Source of the DNA: Methylomonas sp. LL1
Lineage (GTDB): Bacteria > Pseudomonadota > Gammaproteobacteria > Methylococcales > Methylomonadaceae
NCBI RefSeq assembly: GCF_015711015.1
Contig: NZ_CP064653.1
Coordinates: forward strand, 1,798,001 to 1,862,000
Direction of reading: 5' to 3'
Length of the DNA: 64,000 nucleotides
This document shows positions 1 through 9,870 of this stretch, piece by piece. The position numbers were made by a program, and so were the translations under genes. Each line of letters begins with the position of its first letter. The stretch's first letter is position 1. The notes beneath the pieces were generated by a model, which was not told the DNA's origin, ran no database searches, and saw only the letters and a program-made list of their open reading frames with translations.

Positions 1-467
1 TGCGCACCGGTAAACGCATGCCGAACAAGCGCACCGAGATTGTCGTCAATTTTAAAAATCTGCCGCATAACATCTTCAAGGACAGCTTTCATGAACTGCC
101 GGCCAACAAACTGGTCATTCATCTGCAGCCCAATGAAGGCGTGGATGTCATGATGCTGAATAAAGTGCCGGGCATAGACGGCAACATCAAATTGCAACAA
201 ACTAAACTGGATTTGAGTTTTTCCGAAACCTTCAAAAAAAACCGTATCTTCGGCGGCTATGAAAAACTGATACTGGAAGCCTTGCGCGGCAATCCAACCC
301 TGTTTTTGAGCCGTGAAGAAATCGAACAAGCCTGGACTTGGGTGGACTCGATCCAGGATGCCTGGCAGCATAACCATACCCCGCCCAAGCCCTACCCGGC
401 CGGCAGCTGGGGACCGGTGGCCTCGGTCGCATTACTGGCACGCGATGGGCGTGCCTGGGAAGAATAA
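1..467 (+). CDS. zwf: Glucose-6-phosphate 1-dehydrogenase, C-terminal part
   Basis: The gene enters from outside the window, and its frame is open from base 3. It oxidises glucose-6-phosphate to 6-phosphogluconolactone with NAD(P)+, the entry step to the Entner-Doudoroff and oxidative pentose-phosphate routes. The visible part begins with RTGKRMPNKRTEIV, a well conserved stretch of G6PDH. It ends with the family's typical tail, including GSWGP followed near the stop by GRAWEE. The next gene, pgl, starts about 30 bases downstream and encodes the following enzyme, which supports the call. About two thirds of the protein, including the nucleotide-binding domain, is missing only because of the window edge. 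Confidence 0.95.
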   Translation, partial: RTGKRMPNKRTEIVVNFKNLPHNIFKDSFHELPANKLVIHLQPNEGVDVMMLNKVPGIDGNIKLQQTKLDLSFSETFKKNRIFGGYEKLILEALRGNPTLFLSREEIEQAWTWVDSIQDAWQHNHTPPKPYPAGSWGPVASVALLARDGRAWEE

Positions 468-498
468 CAACTACTATCTTATTGAGAGAATAACGATC

Positions 499-1209
499 AT
501 GGTTAAAGAATTCTTTTTTGAACAGCGTCATCATTTATTTACCGCCTTGGTTGCCGAGTGTCAGGACGTGTTATCGGAAGCTATCAGCAAGCACGGCGCG
601 GCCACTCTATTGGTTTCCGGCGGTGGCACCCCCGCGCCTTTGTACGAGGCTTTATCCAAAACCGAACTGAACTGGAAAAAAATCAAAATCGCGCTGGTCG
701 ACGAACGCTGGGTGGATCAGGACCACGCCGCCAGCAACGAAGCGCTGATCAGACGTACATTGCTAATTAATAACGCCAAGACGGCCGAGTTTACCGGCAT
801 GAAAACCGCCGCCAAAACGGCAACCGCCGGCCAAGGCGAAACCGAAGCCCTCTATCGCAAGCTACCGCAACCCTTCAGTCTGGCGATTGTCGGCATGGGT
901 CCGGATGGCCACACCGCATCGCTGTTCCCGCATGCCAAGGGCTTGGCGGGAGCCTTGAACACCGATAATGACAATCTGACGGCGGCCATCAGCGCCAACC
1001 AGACCGAAGTCACCGGCCCCAACACCGAACGGCTGACCCTGACCTTGCCGGCCTTGCTGAAAACCGACCGCGTGATTATTTTGTTCACCGGCGAGGACAA
1101 ACTGGCTGTTTTCAGCGCCGCCCAACAACCCGGACCGATCGAAGACATGCCGATCCGCGCCCTGCTGCACCAGGAACAAGTGCCGGTCGAACTGTACTGG
1201 GCGCCTTGA
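499..1209 (+). CDS. pgl: 6-phosphogluconolactonase
   Basis: The 236-residue enzyme hydrolyses 6-phosphogluconolactone to 6-phosphogluconate in the cytoplasm. Family motifs are clear: LLVSGGGTPAPLYEALS near residue 35, the ALVDERWVD block, and IVGMGPDGHTASLFP, which contributes the phosphate site and catalytic His. The reading frame is open further upstream inside zwf. The ATG at 499 is preferred because it lies just after the zwf stop, follows a GAGAG ribosome-binding sequence, and gives the usual family length. It is the second gene of a zwf-pgl-(opgC)-edd-eda cluster, so its product feeds Edd and Gnd, both encoded nearby. Confidence 0.95.
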   Translation: MVKEFFFEQRHHLFTALVAECQDVLSEAISKHGAATLLVSGGGTPAPLYEALSKTELNWKKIKIALVDERWVDQDHAASNEALIRRTLLINNAKTAEFTGMKTAAKTATAGQGETEALYRKLPQPFSLAIVGMGPDGHTASLFPHAKGLAGALNTDNDNLTAAISANQTEVTGPNTERLTLTLPALLKTDRVIILFTGEDKLAVFSAAQQPGPIEDMPIRALLHQEQVPVELYWAP

Positions 1210-1221
1210 CCGATCGAAAGG

Positions 1222-1358
1222 GTTTGGTTGGTAATAATTTCCCTGAATTCATTGTAGGGGCGATTTTAAGCGCCCAAGGCGAATAACTCGTAAAAGCGCG
1301 TAGCGAATGCGCCCCTACAGGACATTCAAATATCGGGAGCTTATTTTTCACCGAATCC
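1222..1358. repeat. MITE-like repeat, copy 1 (core contains the IS110 target)
   Basis: This fills most of the gap between pgl and opgC. The left end reads GGTTTGGTTGGTAATAATTTCCC and the right end is its imperfect inverse, ending at TTATTTTTCACCGAATCC. Between them lie palindromic segments built on TGTAGGGGCGA and CGCCCCTACA. Copies with similar ends occur near 6697/8179, 9871 and 25798. Bases 1252-1263 are identical to the 12-base site into which the IS110 element at 6767 is inserted. Confidence 0.7.
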
Positions 1359-1463
1359 AAGGGTATGCCGGGGCGGCGCAAACCAACCCATTGACGGGAA
1401 CATAGCCTTTTTAAGCTGCAAACTTCGTCTTGTCCACATTGACCACCCCTAACGGGGCACCTT

Positions 1464-2816
1464 ATGAAATTTGAGATACGCGCCGCGCCACCTCGTAATT
1501 TGCAGCTGGATTTCTTTCGCGGCCTGGCCTTGATGATCATTTTCATCAATCACATGCCAGGCAACCCTTGGTTTGCTTACACGCCCTCGCGCCTCGGCCC
1601 TAGCGACGCCGCCGAAACCTTCGTATTTTTATCCGGTTTTGCCGCCGCCATCGCTTACGGCCGCAGCTTTAATCAGGCAGGCATCGGCCTGGGTTCGGTA
1701 CGGGTGTTGTTCCGTTGCGGTCAGATTTATGTCGCTCATTTGGCCTTATTCATATTGATGACCAGCTTATTCCTGTGGATGAACAGTCAGGGCATCATCG
1801 GCGCTCACTGGCAGCTCGATAATCTGCATTACTTTTTCGACCAAACCCAGGAAGCGGTGCTGGCACTGGTCAGCCTGAAGTACGTTCCCAATTTCATCGA
1901 CATTCTGCCGATGTATTTGGTGATCATGCTCTGGCTGCCGATGGCGTGGGTCTTGTCGCGCATCCATGTCTGGCTGCCGCTGGGGTTTTCCTTGCTACTC
2001 TATCTGGCGGCGCATCGTTTAGGTTGGGAACTCAGCGCCGACCCCACCAGCAGCCGCAGCTGGTATTTCAATCCTTTTTGCTGGCAACTGGTGTTTTTCA
2101 CCGGCTTTGCCTTCAGCAGCGGCTGGCTGCCGATTCCGCGCTTTCACCAAGGCCTGTTATGGCTATGCTTACTGTTTGTGGCGTTTTGTTATCCGCTGGA
2201 AAACCCTTTCGGCTACCAGCGCCTGCCCTGGTTTGCCGCCTTGCGCGAAAGCTGGGCCGGGCTGCTGGATAAAAGCCATCTCGGCTTCATCCGCTACCTG
2301 CATTTTTTGGCCATGACCTATTTGGTCAGCCACTTCATGCATCGCCATCCGCACTGGTTACAAACCGGTCCAGCCCGCGAAATCATTGCGATGGGCCGTC
2401 AATCGCTGCCTATCTTCATGCTCGGCACCTGCCTATCGTTTGCCGGCGGCATGCTGCTGGACGGCACCCATCCCGATCTGGTCGAAAGCGCCTTGATCAA
2501 TCTGGCCGGACTGGGACTGATGCTGTTATGCGCCCAGTTGCTGAACTGGCTGGATCAAAAACCCTGGAAAACCCTCGGCGAAACCCCCGCCGATAACATG
2601 GCAAACAATTGGCCGGCTCAATCGGTATTGGCATTAGGTTTGTTGTTGCTGACCGCCGCACCGATGCTGTTCCTGCAATCCCAACAACCACCGGCCGCCG
2701 CCATGGCCGAAGCCGAACCCGATCTGGTCGTTTCGCCCGAGAATCCAACCCAGATCACCGAAGAAGTGGTTTATCAACCCAACGACGAAGCGATCGAAAT
2801 GCCCGATACGCTGTAA
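1464..2816 (+). CDS. OpgC-type membrane acyltransferase
   Basis: A 450-residue polytopic membrane protein. The N-terminal [20 protein letters not shown] is the signature start of the OpgC_C family, followed by [16 protein letters not shown] and about ten hydrophobic segments. OpgC of enterobacteria adds succinyl groups to periplasmic glucans; most family members outside enterics have untested substrates, so only the family is claimed. The last 50 residues form a polar, acidic and Pro-rich tail after the final membrane segment. It lies between pgl and edd on the same strand, an unusual place for an envelope gene, and may be co-transcribed with them. The ribosome-binding site is weak. Confidence 0.85.
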   Translation: MKFEIRAAPPRNLQLDFFRGLALMIIFINHMPGNPWFAYTPSRLGPSDAAETFVFLSGFAAAIAYGRSFNQAGIGLGSVRVLFRCGQIYVAHLALFILMTSLFLWMNSQGIIGAHWQLDNLHYFFDQTQEAVLALVSLKYVPNFIDILPMYLVIMLWLPMAWVLSRIHVWLPLGFSLLLYLAAHRLGWELSADPTSSRSWYFNPFCWQLVFFTGFAFSSGWLPIPRFHQGLLWLCLLFVAFCYPLENPFGYQRLPWFAALRESWAGLLDKSHLGFIRYLHFLAMTYLVSHFMHRHPHWLQTGPAREIIAMGRQSLPIFMLGTCLSFAGGMLLDGTHPDLVESALINLAGLGLMLLCAQLLNWLDQKPWKTLGETPADNMANNWPAQSVLALGLLLLTAAPMLFLQSQQPPAAAMAEAEPDLVVSPENPTQITEEVVYQPNDEAIEMPDTL

Positions 2817-2851
2817 AATCGTCAACACTCATCATCCGGAGACATCCATTA

Positions 2852-4672
<1,821 letters not shown>

Positions 4673-4696
4673 TTACAATAAAAATAACTGTCGGGC

Positions 4697-4773
4697 TTGT
4701 CCTTGCGGACAAAATGTTTTGCTTTACCCGATAAACACCATCAGCGTTGGGTTATCCCCTGGGCTAACCCAAC
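4697..4773 (+). promoter_or_regulatory. Two hairpins in the edd-eda gap
   Basis: TTGTCC (4697-4702) pairs with GGACAA (4707-4712) around a 4-base loop, followed by a short T-rich run. A second perfect 9-bp stem is formed by GTTGGGTTA (4746-4754) and TAACCCAAC (4765-4773), ending 19 bases before the eda start. They could attenuate transcription or protect the mRNA; neither has a strong U tract, so a true terminator is not claimed. Confidence 0.4.
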
Positions 4774-4792
4774 CCATTAACTGGAAAACAAT

Positions 4793-5422
4793 ATGACCGT
4801 ATCAATCAAAGAAGTAATGACCACCTCGCCCGTCATGCCGGTGATGGTCATCAACCACATCGAACACGCCGTTCCCCTGGCGCGCGCCCTGGCCGACGGC
4901 GGTTTGAAAGTATTGGAAATTACCCTGCGCACCCCGGTGGCGCTGGAATGCATTCGCCGAATCAAGGCCGAAGTACCCGATGCGATCGTCGGCGCCGGCA
5001 CCATCATCAATACTCAAACCTTGCATCAAGCTATCGATGCCGGCGCGCAATTCATCGTCAGCCCCGGCCTCACGCCTAGCCTGCTCGACGCGGGATTAAG
5101 CTGCGGCGTTCCCCTCCTGCCCGGAGTCATCACCCCCAGCGAAGTCATGCGTTTACTGGAAAAAGGCATTACGGCGATGAAATTCTTCCCGGCCGAAGCG
5201 GCGGGCGGCATTCCGATGCTGAAATCCATCGGCGGCCCGCTGCCGCAAGTCACCTTTTGTCCCACCGGTGGTGTCAATCCCAAAAACGCCCCCGAATATC
5301 TGGCACTCGCTAATGTGGCCTGCGTAGGTGGTTCATGGATGGCGCCGGTCGATCTGGTCGATGCCGGCAATTGGACCGAAATCACCCGGCGCGCGGCTGA
5401 AGCGACGGCCTTGAAAAAATAA
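4793..5422 (+). CDS. eda: KDPG aldolase (2-dehydro-3-deoxy-phosphogluconate aldolase)
   Basis: A 209-residue class I aldolase that splits KDPG into pyruvate and glyceraldehyde-3-phosphate, the last Entner-Doudoroff step. The Schiff-base lysine is Lys130 in ITAMKFFPAE. The general base is probably Glu42 in LEITLRT. The family block CPTGGVNPKN, which binds phosphate, follows. The length is typical of the family. It lies directly downstream of edd on the same strand. A 12-bp palindrome follows the stop. Confidence 0.97.
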   Translation: MTVSIKEVMTTSPVMPVMVINHIEHAVPLARALADGGLKVLEITLRTPVALECIRRIKAEVPDAIVGAGTIINTQTLHQAIDAGAQFIVSPGLTPSLLDAGLSCGVPLLPGVITPSEVMRLLEKGITAMKFFPAEAAGGIPMLKSIGGPLPQVTFCPTGGVNPKNAPEYLALANVACVGGSWMAPVDLVDAGNWTEITRRAAEATALKK

Positions 5423-5435
5423 GCGCAGCTCTTTT

Positions 5436-5460
5436 GTAGGGTACGCATTGCGTACCCTAC
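5436..5460. repeat. Short perfect palindrome after eda
   Basis: GTAGGGTACGCA is followed after one base by its exact inverse complement TGCGTACCCTAC. It lies between eda and the MreB-like gene. No U tract follows, so it looks like a REP-type palindrome and not a terminator. Confidence 0.5.
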
Positions 5461-5488
5461 CAAGAAATTTATACTTCGAGAGGGATTA

Positions 5489-5989
5489 ATGGGCATGTTT
5501 AAGCTTTTTCGAAACACCCTCTACATTCGTATTGAACCCGAGAATATCGCCTTACTGCATGTCGAATCCGGCTCTCAATTTGCCGATATTCCGATGTTGG
5601 CCATTGAAACCAGAAAAGGAAAATCAACCATCATTGCAACTGGACGCGACGCCCTCATGCTCTCCGGCAGAGACAATATCACCATCAGCAACGGCTTCCG
5701 GCATCCACGTACATTGCTGGCCGATTTTGCGATTGCGGAACAGACGTTAAAGCATTTTGTCAGGAAAACCCTGCCAAAATCGTTATTTGTCACGTCACCG
5801 GTTATGATTATCCAACCACTGGCCTTATTGGAAGGCGGATTGACTCAAATCGAAATTCGCGCCTTTGCCGAACTCGGCGCCTTGGCGGGCGCCCGCCAAG
5901 TTTATCTATGGGTAGGTCCGGAATTGACCCGCGATGAATTGAGCAAGTTGAACTTCGCGCGCGCCGGCGGCCAATTGCTTTTTCCATAA
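5489..5989 (+). CDS. MreB-like protein, N-terminal half only
   Basis: A 166-residue protein that aligns by eye with the first half of MreB. LYIRIEPENIALLHVE replaces the phosphate-1 region, IATGRDALML matches the MreB AVGxxA segment, HPRTLLADFAIAEQTLKHF matches the DGVIADF helix, and GGLTQIEIRAFAELGALAGAR matches the MreB ERRAIRESALGAGAR region. The protein stops shortly after this, so the second half of the actin fold with the phosphate-2 and adenosine loops is absent. The canonical DxGTANT loop is also not conserved. A GAGAGGG ribosome-binding site precedes the ATG, which argues for a real gene and not debris. Function is unknown; ATP binding is doubtful. Confidence 0.65.
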   Translation: MGMFKLFRNTLYIRIEPENIALLHVESGSQFADIPMLAIETRKGKSTIIATGRDALMLSGRDNITISNGFRHPRTLLADFAIAEQTLKHFVRKTLPKSLFVTSPVMIIQPLALLEGGLTQIEIRAFAELGALAGARQVYLWVGPELTRDELSKLNFARAGGQLLFP

Positions 5990-6030
5990 GCACAACTAAG
6001 CTTAGGAACAGATGAGAAACATGTCGGCAA

Positions 6031-6066
6031 CTGTAGGTGCGAATTTATTCGCACTGTGCGGATAAA
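6031..6066. repeat. REP-like palindromes upstream of the cytochrome gene
   Basis: GTGCGAAT (6037-6044) and ATTCGCAC (6047-6054) form an 8-bp stem, followed by a second small palindrome GCGGATAAATCCG. The sequence resembles the GGGCGAATAAATTCGCCC core of the MITE-like copy at 25798, but without that family's ends. Confidence 0.45.
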
Positions 6067-6127
6067 TCCGTACCCAAAACCCGCCGCCCTCCCAAATTCA
6101 ACGGTCGGTATCAACGGAGAATCAGAT

Positions 6128-6697
6128 ATGCAAACAAACTCAACCGAACCCTACAATCCCTTGACCATCGCCCTGCATTGGCTGATGTTTGTGTTGATGG
6201 TCGGCAGTTATACTTTTATCGAGTTGCGCGAATTGTTCCCCAAGGGCAGCGACCCGCGCGAGGCCATGAAAGCCTTGCATTTCATGGTGGGCTTGACCCT
6301 ATTGCTGTTGGTTTTGCCGCGCATCCTGGTTCGCCTGTCGAGTTCGACACCCAAGATCATTCCGGAGCCGCCGGCCTGGCAACACTCGGCGGCAAAAATG
6401 GCTCATTTGGCGCTTTACCTGTTCATGATTGTGATGCCGATACTCGGCTGGCTGATGTTAAGCGCCGCCGGTAAACCTATCCCCTTTTACGGCCTCGAAC
6501 TGCCGGCGCTGATCGGCGAAGATAAAGAGCTGGCCAAATTCATCAAGGAAATCCATGAAACCATCGGTGAAATCGGTTATTACCTGATCGGACTGCATGT
6601 GCTGGCCGCGCTGTTTCATCACTATTTCCAACGCGACAACACTTTGCTCAACATGCTCCCGGCATCATTGGCGCATCGTTTGAGAATTGATCAATAA
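6128..6697 (+). CDS. Cytochrome b561-family membrane protein
   Basis: A 189-residue protein of the bacterial cytochrome b561 type, a dihaem membrane electron carrier. The start NPLTIALHWLMFVLMV holds the first haem-ligand His. Further conserved His residues lie in ALHFMVGLTLLLL, in ALYLFMIVMPILGWLM (no His) and near the C-terminus in YYLIGLHVLAALFHHYF. Four membrane segments are apparent. The ATG at 6128 follows CGGAGA; an upstream in-frame start at 6056 would add residues unlike the family. Its redox partner is not shown by the context. Confidence 0.88.
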   Translation: MQTNSTEPYNPLTIALHWLMFVLMVGSYTFIELRELFPKGSDPREAMKALHFMVGLTLLLLVLPRILVRLSSSTPKIIPEPPAWQHSAAKMAHLALYLFMIVMPILGWLMLSAAGKPIPFYGLELPALIGEDKELAKFIKEIHETIGEIGYYLIGLHVLAALFHHYFQRDNTLLNMLPASLAHRLRIDQ

Positions 6698-6766
6698 GGA
6701 TATCGCCAAAAACAACTTCCCTGAATAAGGATTTGGTTGAAAAAAATTTCCCTGATTTCCTTGTAG
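6697..6766. repeat. MITE-like repeat copy 2, left half (two stacked left ends)
   Basis: AAGGATATCGCCAAAAACAACTTCCCTGA is followed at once by a second left end, TAAGGATTTGGTTGAAAAAAATTTCCCTGA, and then by TTCCTTGTAG, where the IS110 element begins. The matching right half lies at 8092-8179. The doubled left end suggests a nested or tandem copy. Confidence 0.65.
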
Positions 6767-6803
6767 ATACTCTGTTCCAAGTCAACAAAATTCCATCACT
6801 TTT

Positions 6804-7841
6804 TCACTCAGCGATGATGGGTGTCGGAATGACATAAAACCGTGTGTTATCGAACGGCTGGTCGTGCTTTAGCATGCCATGGATCGCATGCAGTAATTTA
6901 CGCATCACTGCGCAGACGGCCTGTAAAGGTTTCTTGCCGTTGTCGACCAAGTGCTGGAAATAAGCGCTGACATGGGGATCATGCTGTTTGGCGCTCAAGG
7001 CCGGCATATACAATGCCGAGCGAATATGCCGGTTACCCGCCTTGGACAGCCGCATTTTCTTATGTACGCTTTTGCCGGATTCAAAGGCTTTGGGATCGAG
7101 CCCGGCAAACTTGACCCATTCGCGATGCGACAGGTTGGGTGGCAATAACAGCAGTTCGCCCATCAAAGCAATGGCGCTGGTTTGGGCAATGCCTTTGATG
7201 CCGGTCAGCAACTCAAAAACACGCTTGAGTTCCGGGTGCTGGTTGATCAAGGTCATCGCTTCGGCGGCCAAGGTATCGATGCGTTTTTCCAATTGACTGA
7301 TCGCCAGCTTGGCATCGCGCAGCAACGCCTTTGGAGTTTCCTGAGTCGCACTCAGTGCATGCAGATGGTTTTTCGCGGCAGCTTTCTGACCGGTCAGCGC
7401 ATCAATGCGGCGGGCAAACCCGCGCAAAGCCAGGGTCTGATTCGATGGCCGGGTCCAGGCGACAAAGTCCATGCGCTCGACGTATTCGGCCAGGGTATTG
7501 GCATCAACGGCATCGGTTTTGCTGTTTCTCATCAACACCTTGGCGAAGTTATGCGAGGCCTTGGGATTGACGACCATCACGGGAATACCGGCGTCATGCA
7601 ACGCAATTGCCAGGTCGAAATGGTAAATGCCGGTGGCTTCCAGGCAGACTTTGATGCCCGGCAGCTTGATCAGCTTGTTGACCAAGCGGGCACGGTCAGA
7701 GCGGGTATTGGCATATTTTTGTGGATCGAACGACTTGCCGTTCTTGCGGATCACCAGCACCAATTCATCGGCTCCGACATCCACGCCGGCAAACAGGCGG
7801 TGGATAGATTCAGCGATGGCATTGATTGGGAGGTTCGTCAT
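6804..7841 (-). CDS. IS110-family transposase (DEDD recombinase)
   Basis: A 345-residue bridge-RNA-guided recombinase. The N-terminal RuvC-like domain shows the DEDD residues in FAGVDVGADE, CLEATGIYHFD and SKTDAVDANTLAEY. The C-terminal Transposase_20 domain starts at LLTGIKGIAQTSAIALMGEL and includes FAGLDPKAFESGKSVHKK, whose Ser residues include the expected catalytic nucleophile. The ORF is full length for the family with no frameshift, so the element may be active. It lies antisense to the flanking metabolic genes, inside a repeat, and disrupts no gene. Confidence 0.95.
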   Translation of the reverse strand: MTNLPINAIAESIHRLFAGVDVGADELVLVIRKNGKSFDPQKYANTRSDRARLVNKLIKLPGIKVCLEATGIYHFDLAIALHDAGIPVMVVNPKASHNFAKVLMRNSKTDAVDANTLAEYVERMDFVAWTRPSNQTLALRGFARRIDALTGQKAAAKNHLHALSATQETPKALLRDAKLAISQLEKRIDTLAAEAMTLINQHPELKRVFELLTGIKGIAQTSAIALMGELLLLPPNLSHREWVKFAGLDPKAFESGKSVHKKMRLSKAGNRHIRSALYMPALSAKQHDPHVSAYFQHLVDNGKKPLQAVCAVMRKLLHAIHGMLKHDQPFDNTRFYVIPTPIIAE

Positions 7842-7904
7842 AATCGTTTTTTAATTCAGTTAAAGGTTAAGTACACTATTCACCGGTTCCCGACCCTGCG
7901 CATG

Positions 7905-8030
7905 CACCTACCTTCCTTGTGTATGCAGGCTCTAAGCCTCGGATACTCCACGGTATGGGTGAATAGGGCGGGGGCCAATCTACAGCACAGGCTCTGGTAT
8001 TTACCAGTCCTCAGGGGCGAACGGCCTCCC
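7905..8030 (-). ncRNA. Candidate IS110 bridge RNA (target-binding and donor-binding loops)
   Basis: Read on the minus strand, two bulged hairpins follow each other. Target loop: the base stem is 8023-8030 with 7970-7976 and the apical stem is 7994-7999 with 8002-8007. The 5' internal strand holds TCGCCCCT (8013-8020), identical to the left target plus CT core, and the 3' internal strand holds TGTAG (7980-7984), complementary to CTACA of the right target. Donor loop: the base stem is 7952-7961 with 7905-7912 and the apical stem is 7927-7931 with 7935-7939. GAGTATC (7942-7948) equals the left donor end, and ACAAG (7916-7920) is complementary to CTTGT of the right donor end. This matches the published layout of IS621 bridge RNA. 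Exact RNA ends are unknown. Confidence 0.8.
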
Positions 8031-8091
8031 AATGAACGATGACAGCTTAATCGGTTCTTCTAGGCTATCGGTTGTTAAAATTCATCATACA

Positions 8092-8179
8092 AGGGGCGAT
8101 TTTAATCGCCCAAGGCGAATGAATTCGCCTCTACAGGACATTCGAATATCGGGAACTTATTTTTGACGGAATCCTAAGT
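8092..8179. repeat. MITE-like repeat copy 2, right half
   Basis: The repeat resumes after the IS110 element with GGGGCGATTTTAATCGCCC, then AAGGCGAATGAATTCGCCTC, and ends ATCGGGAACTTATTTTTGACGGAATCCTAA. The terminal stretch is the inverse of the left end at 6727-6757, with a shared pattern TAGGATT-GT-AAAAATAA-TTCCC. Its organisation follows copy 1 at 1222-1358 closely. Confidence 0.7.
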
Positions 8180-8214
8180 TAAATTTTCCGCGAGCGCTTT
8201 TGAAATATTGATAG

Positions 8215-8260
8215 GGGTCGAATTTACTTGTGCCCTTGAGGACACAAGTAAATTCGACCC
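8215..8260. repeat. Long perfect hairpin upstream of gnd
   Basis: GGGTCGAATTTACTTGTG (8215-8232) is the exact inverse complement of CACAAGTAAATTCGACCC (8243-8260), an 18-bp stem around a 10-base loop. It ends 81 bases before gnd. No T tract follows. It could be a mobile palindrome or an mRNA leader structure. Confidence 0.6.
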
Positions 8261-8341
8261 TACACTGTTTCGACACAGTAAGAGCATGTCATCCTCAACG
8301 TGTTACTATCCGAATACAATCAACGATTACGGTAGGCGAAC

Positions 8342-9787
8342 ATGAAAGCAAATATCGGTTTAATCGGCCTGGCGGTCATGGGCCAAAATCTGGTTCTGAA
8401 CATGAACGATCACGGTTTCAAGGTGGCGGTCTATAACCGCACCACCAGCAAGGTCGATGATTTTCTGGATGGGCCGGCCAAGGACACACAAGTTGTCGGC
8501 GCGCATTCCTTGCAAGAACTGGTCAACAGTCTGGAATCGCCGCGTAAAGTCATGCTGATGGTGAAAGCCGGCAGCGTGGTGGATCAATACATCGAGGACT
8601 TGCTGCCTTTATTATCGGCGGGCGACATCATCATAGACGGCGGCAATTCGCTGTTTACCGATACGGATCGCCGCACCAAATATCTGCAAGAAAAAGGCCT
8701 GCTGTATATCGGCAGCGGGGTTTCCGGCGGCGAGGAAGGCGCCCGCCACGGCCCGTCCATCATGCCCGGCGGCAATCAAGTGGCCTGGCCGGCGGTCAAG
8801 CCGATCTTCCAGGCCATCAGCGCCCATGTCGATGGAGCCCCCTGCTGCGAATGGGTCGGCGATAACGGCGCCGGCCACTACGTCAAAATGGTGCATAACG
8901 GCATCGAATACGGCGACATGCAATTGATTTGCGAGGCTTACCAACTGCTGTCTGAAGGCCTGGGACTCAGTACCGACGAGATGCAGGCCATTTTCGCCGA
9001 ATGGAATGGAGGAGAACTCAGCTCCTATCTGATTGAAATCACCGCCAATATCCTGGCTTACAAGGACGACGACGGCCAGCCATTGCTTAACAATATACTG
9101 GATACCGCCGGCCAGAAAGGCACCGGCAAATGGACCGGCATCAACGCGCTGGATTTGGGCATTCCATTGACGCTGATCGGCGAATCGGTGTTTGCCCGCT
9201 GCCTGTCCGCCCAAAAAGACGAGCGTGTCAAGGCAGCGAAGGCATTGCCGAAACAAACCACGACCTTTAAGGGCGACAAGCAAGCCATGATCCTGGCCAT
9301 CCGCCAGGCCTTGTATGCCTCCAAAATCATTTCCTATGCGCAGGGTTTTCGTTTGATGCGGGAAGCGGCCAAGGAATACCGGCTGAGCTTGAATTACGGC
9401 GATATCGCCTTGATGTGGCGCGGCGGCTGCATCATCCGCAGCCAGTTTTTGAACGACATCAAACAGGCTTACCAACAAAACCCGGACCTGGAAAATTTGT
9501 TGTTAGCCAATTTCTTCGTCAATGCGATGAAGCAAGCCGAAGCCGGCTGGCGCCAAGCGGTAATTCTGGGCATACAACTCGGCATCCCGACGCCGGCCTT
9601 CTCGTCCGCCCTGGCCTATTTCGACGGCTACCGGACCGAAAGACTACCGGCCAATCTGCTGCAAGCGCAACGGGATTATTTCGGCGCCCATTCCTACGAA
9701 CGCACCGACAAACCCAGGGGAGAATTTTTCCATACCGACTGGACCGGCCACGGCGGTAAAACCGCATCCAGCACTTATACGGTTTAA
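8342..9787 (+). CDS. gnd: 6-phosphogluconate dehydrogenase, decarboxylating
   Basis: A 481-residue enzyme of the long, E. coli-like type. It oxidises and decarboxylates 6-phosphogluconate to ribulose-5-phosphate, which RuMP methylotrophs use to accept formaldehyde. The N-terminal dinucleotide fold shows [16 protein letters not shown], followed by YNRTTSK; the Arg-Thr after the second strand fits NADP+ preference. The signature [19 protein letters not shown] and the catalytic-lysine segment [16 protein letters not shown] are intact. The C-terminal tail ends in [14 protein letters not shown], as usual. It is separated from the zwf-edd-eda cluster by the IS110 insertion and repeats, so it probably has its own promoter. 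Confidence 0.97.
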   Translation: MKANIGLIGLAVMGQNLVLNMNDHGFKVAVYNRTTSKVDDFLDGPAKDTQVVGAHSLQELVNSLESPRKVMLMVKAGSVVDQYIEDLLPLLSAGDIIIDGGNSLFTDTDRRTKYLQEKGLLYIGSGVSGGEEGARHGPSIMPGGNQVAWPAVKPIFQAISAHVDGAPCCEWVGDNGAGHYVKMVHNGIEYGDMQLICEAYQLLSEGLGLSTDEMQAIFAEWNGGELSSYLIEITANILAYKDDDGQPLLNNILDTAGQKGTGKWTGINALDLGIPLTLIGESVFARCLSAQKDERVKAAKALPKQTTTFKGDKQAMILAIRQALYASKIISYAQGFRLMREAAKEYRLSLNYGDIALMWRGGCIIRSQFLNDIKQAYQQNPDLENLLLANFFVNAMKQAEAGWRQAVILGIQLGIPTPAFSSALAYFDGYRTERLPANLLQAQRDYFGAHSYERTDKPRGEFFHTDWTGHGGKTASSTYTV

Positions 9788-9870
9788 GTTTTCGAATTGC
9801 CAATTTATCAGGATTGGGGCGAGAATATCGATAGCAGGAATGCTGCCGTCAAGCTCCAAAAGCTACGCTA

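Larger units (their letters stand above)
6767..8093 (-). mobile_element. IS110-family insertion sequence (IS110 group) with bridge-RNA region
   Basis: The element spans 6767 to about 8091 plus one core dinucleotide. It contains one DEDD transposase gene on the minus strand, 37 bases beyond its stop and a 250-base non-coding end upstream of its start. Long non-coding DNA upstream of the transposase is the arrangement of the IS110 group rather than IS1111. The core dinucleotide, AG on the plus strand (CT on the element strand), is present at both junctions (6765-6766 and 8092-8093). Removing the element restores TTGTAGGGGCGAT inside a MITE-like repeat, as seen in the uninterrupted copy at 1252. 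There is no terminal inverted repeat, as expected for this family. Confidence 0.88.

Noticed and set aside
7182-8042. 286-codon plus-strand ORF opposite the IS110 transposase
   Set aside because: It is a shadow of the transposase and bridge-RNA region, with no recognisable protein.
8612-9478. Long antisense ORF (288 codons) opposite gnd
   Set aside because: It mirrors the codon structure of gnd, has no domain and no ribosome site.
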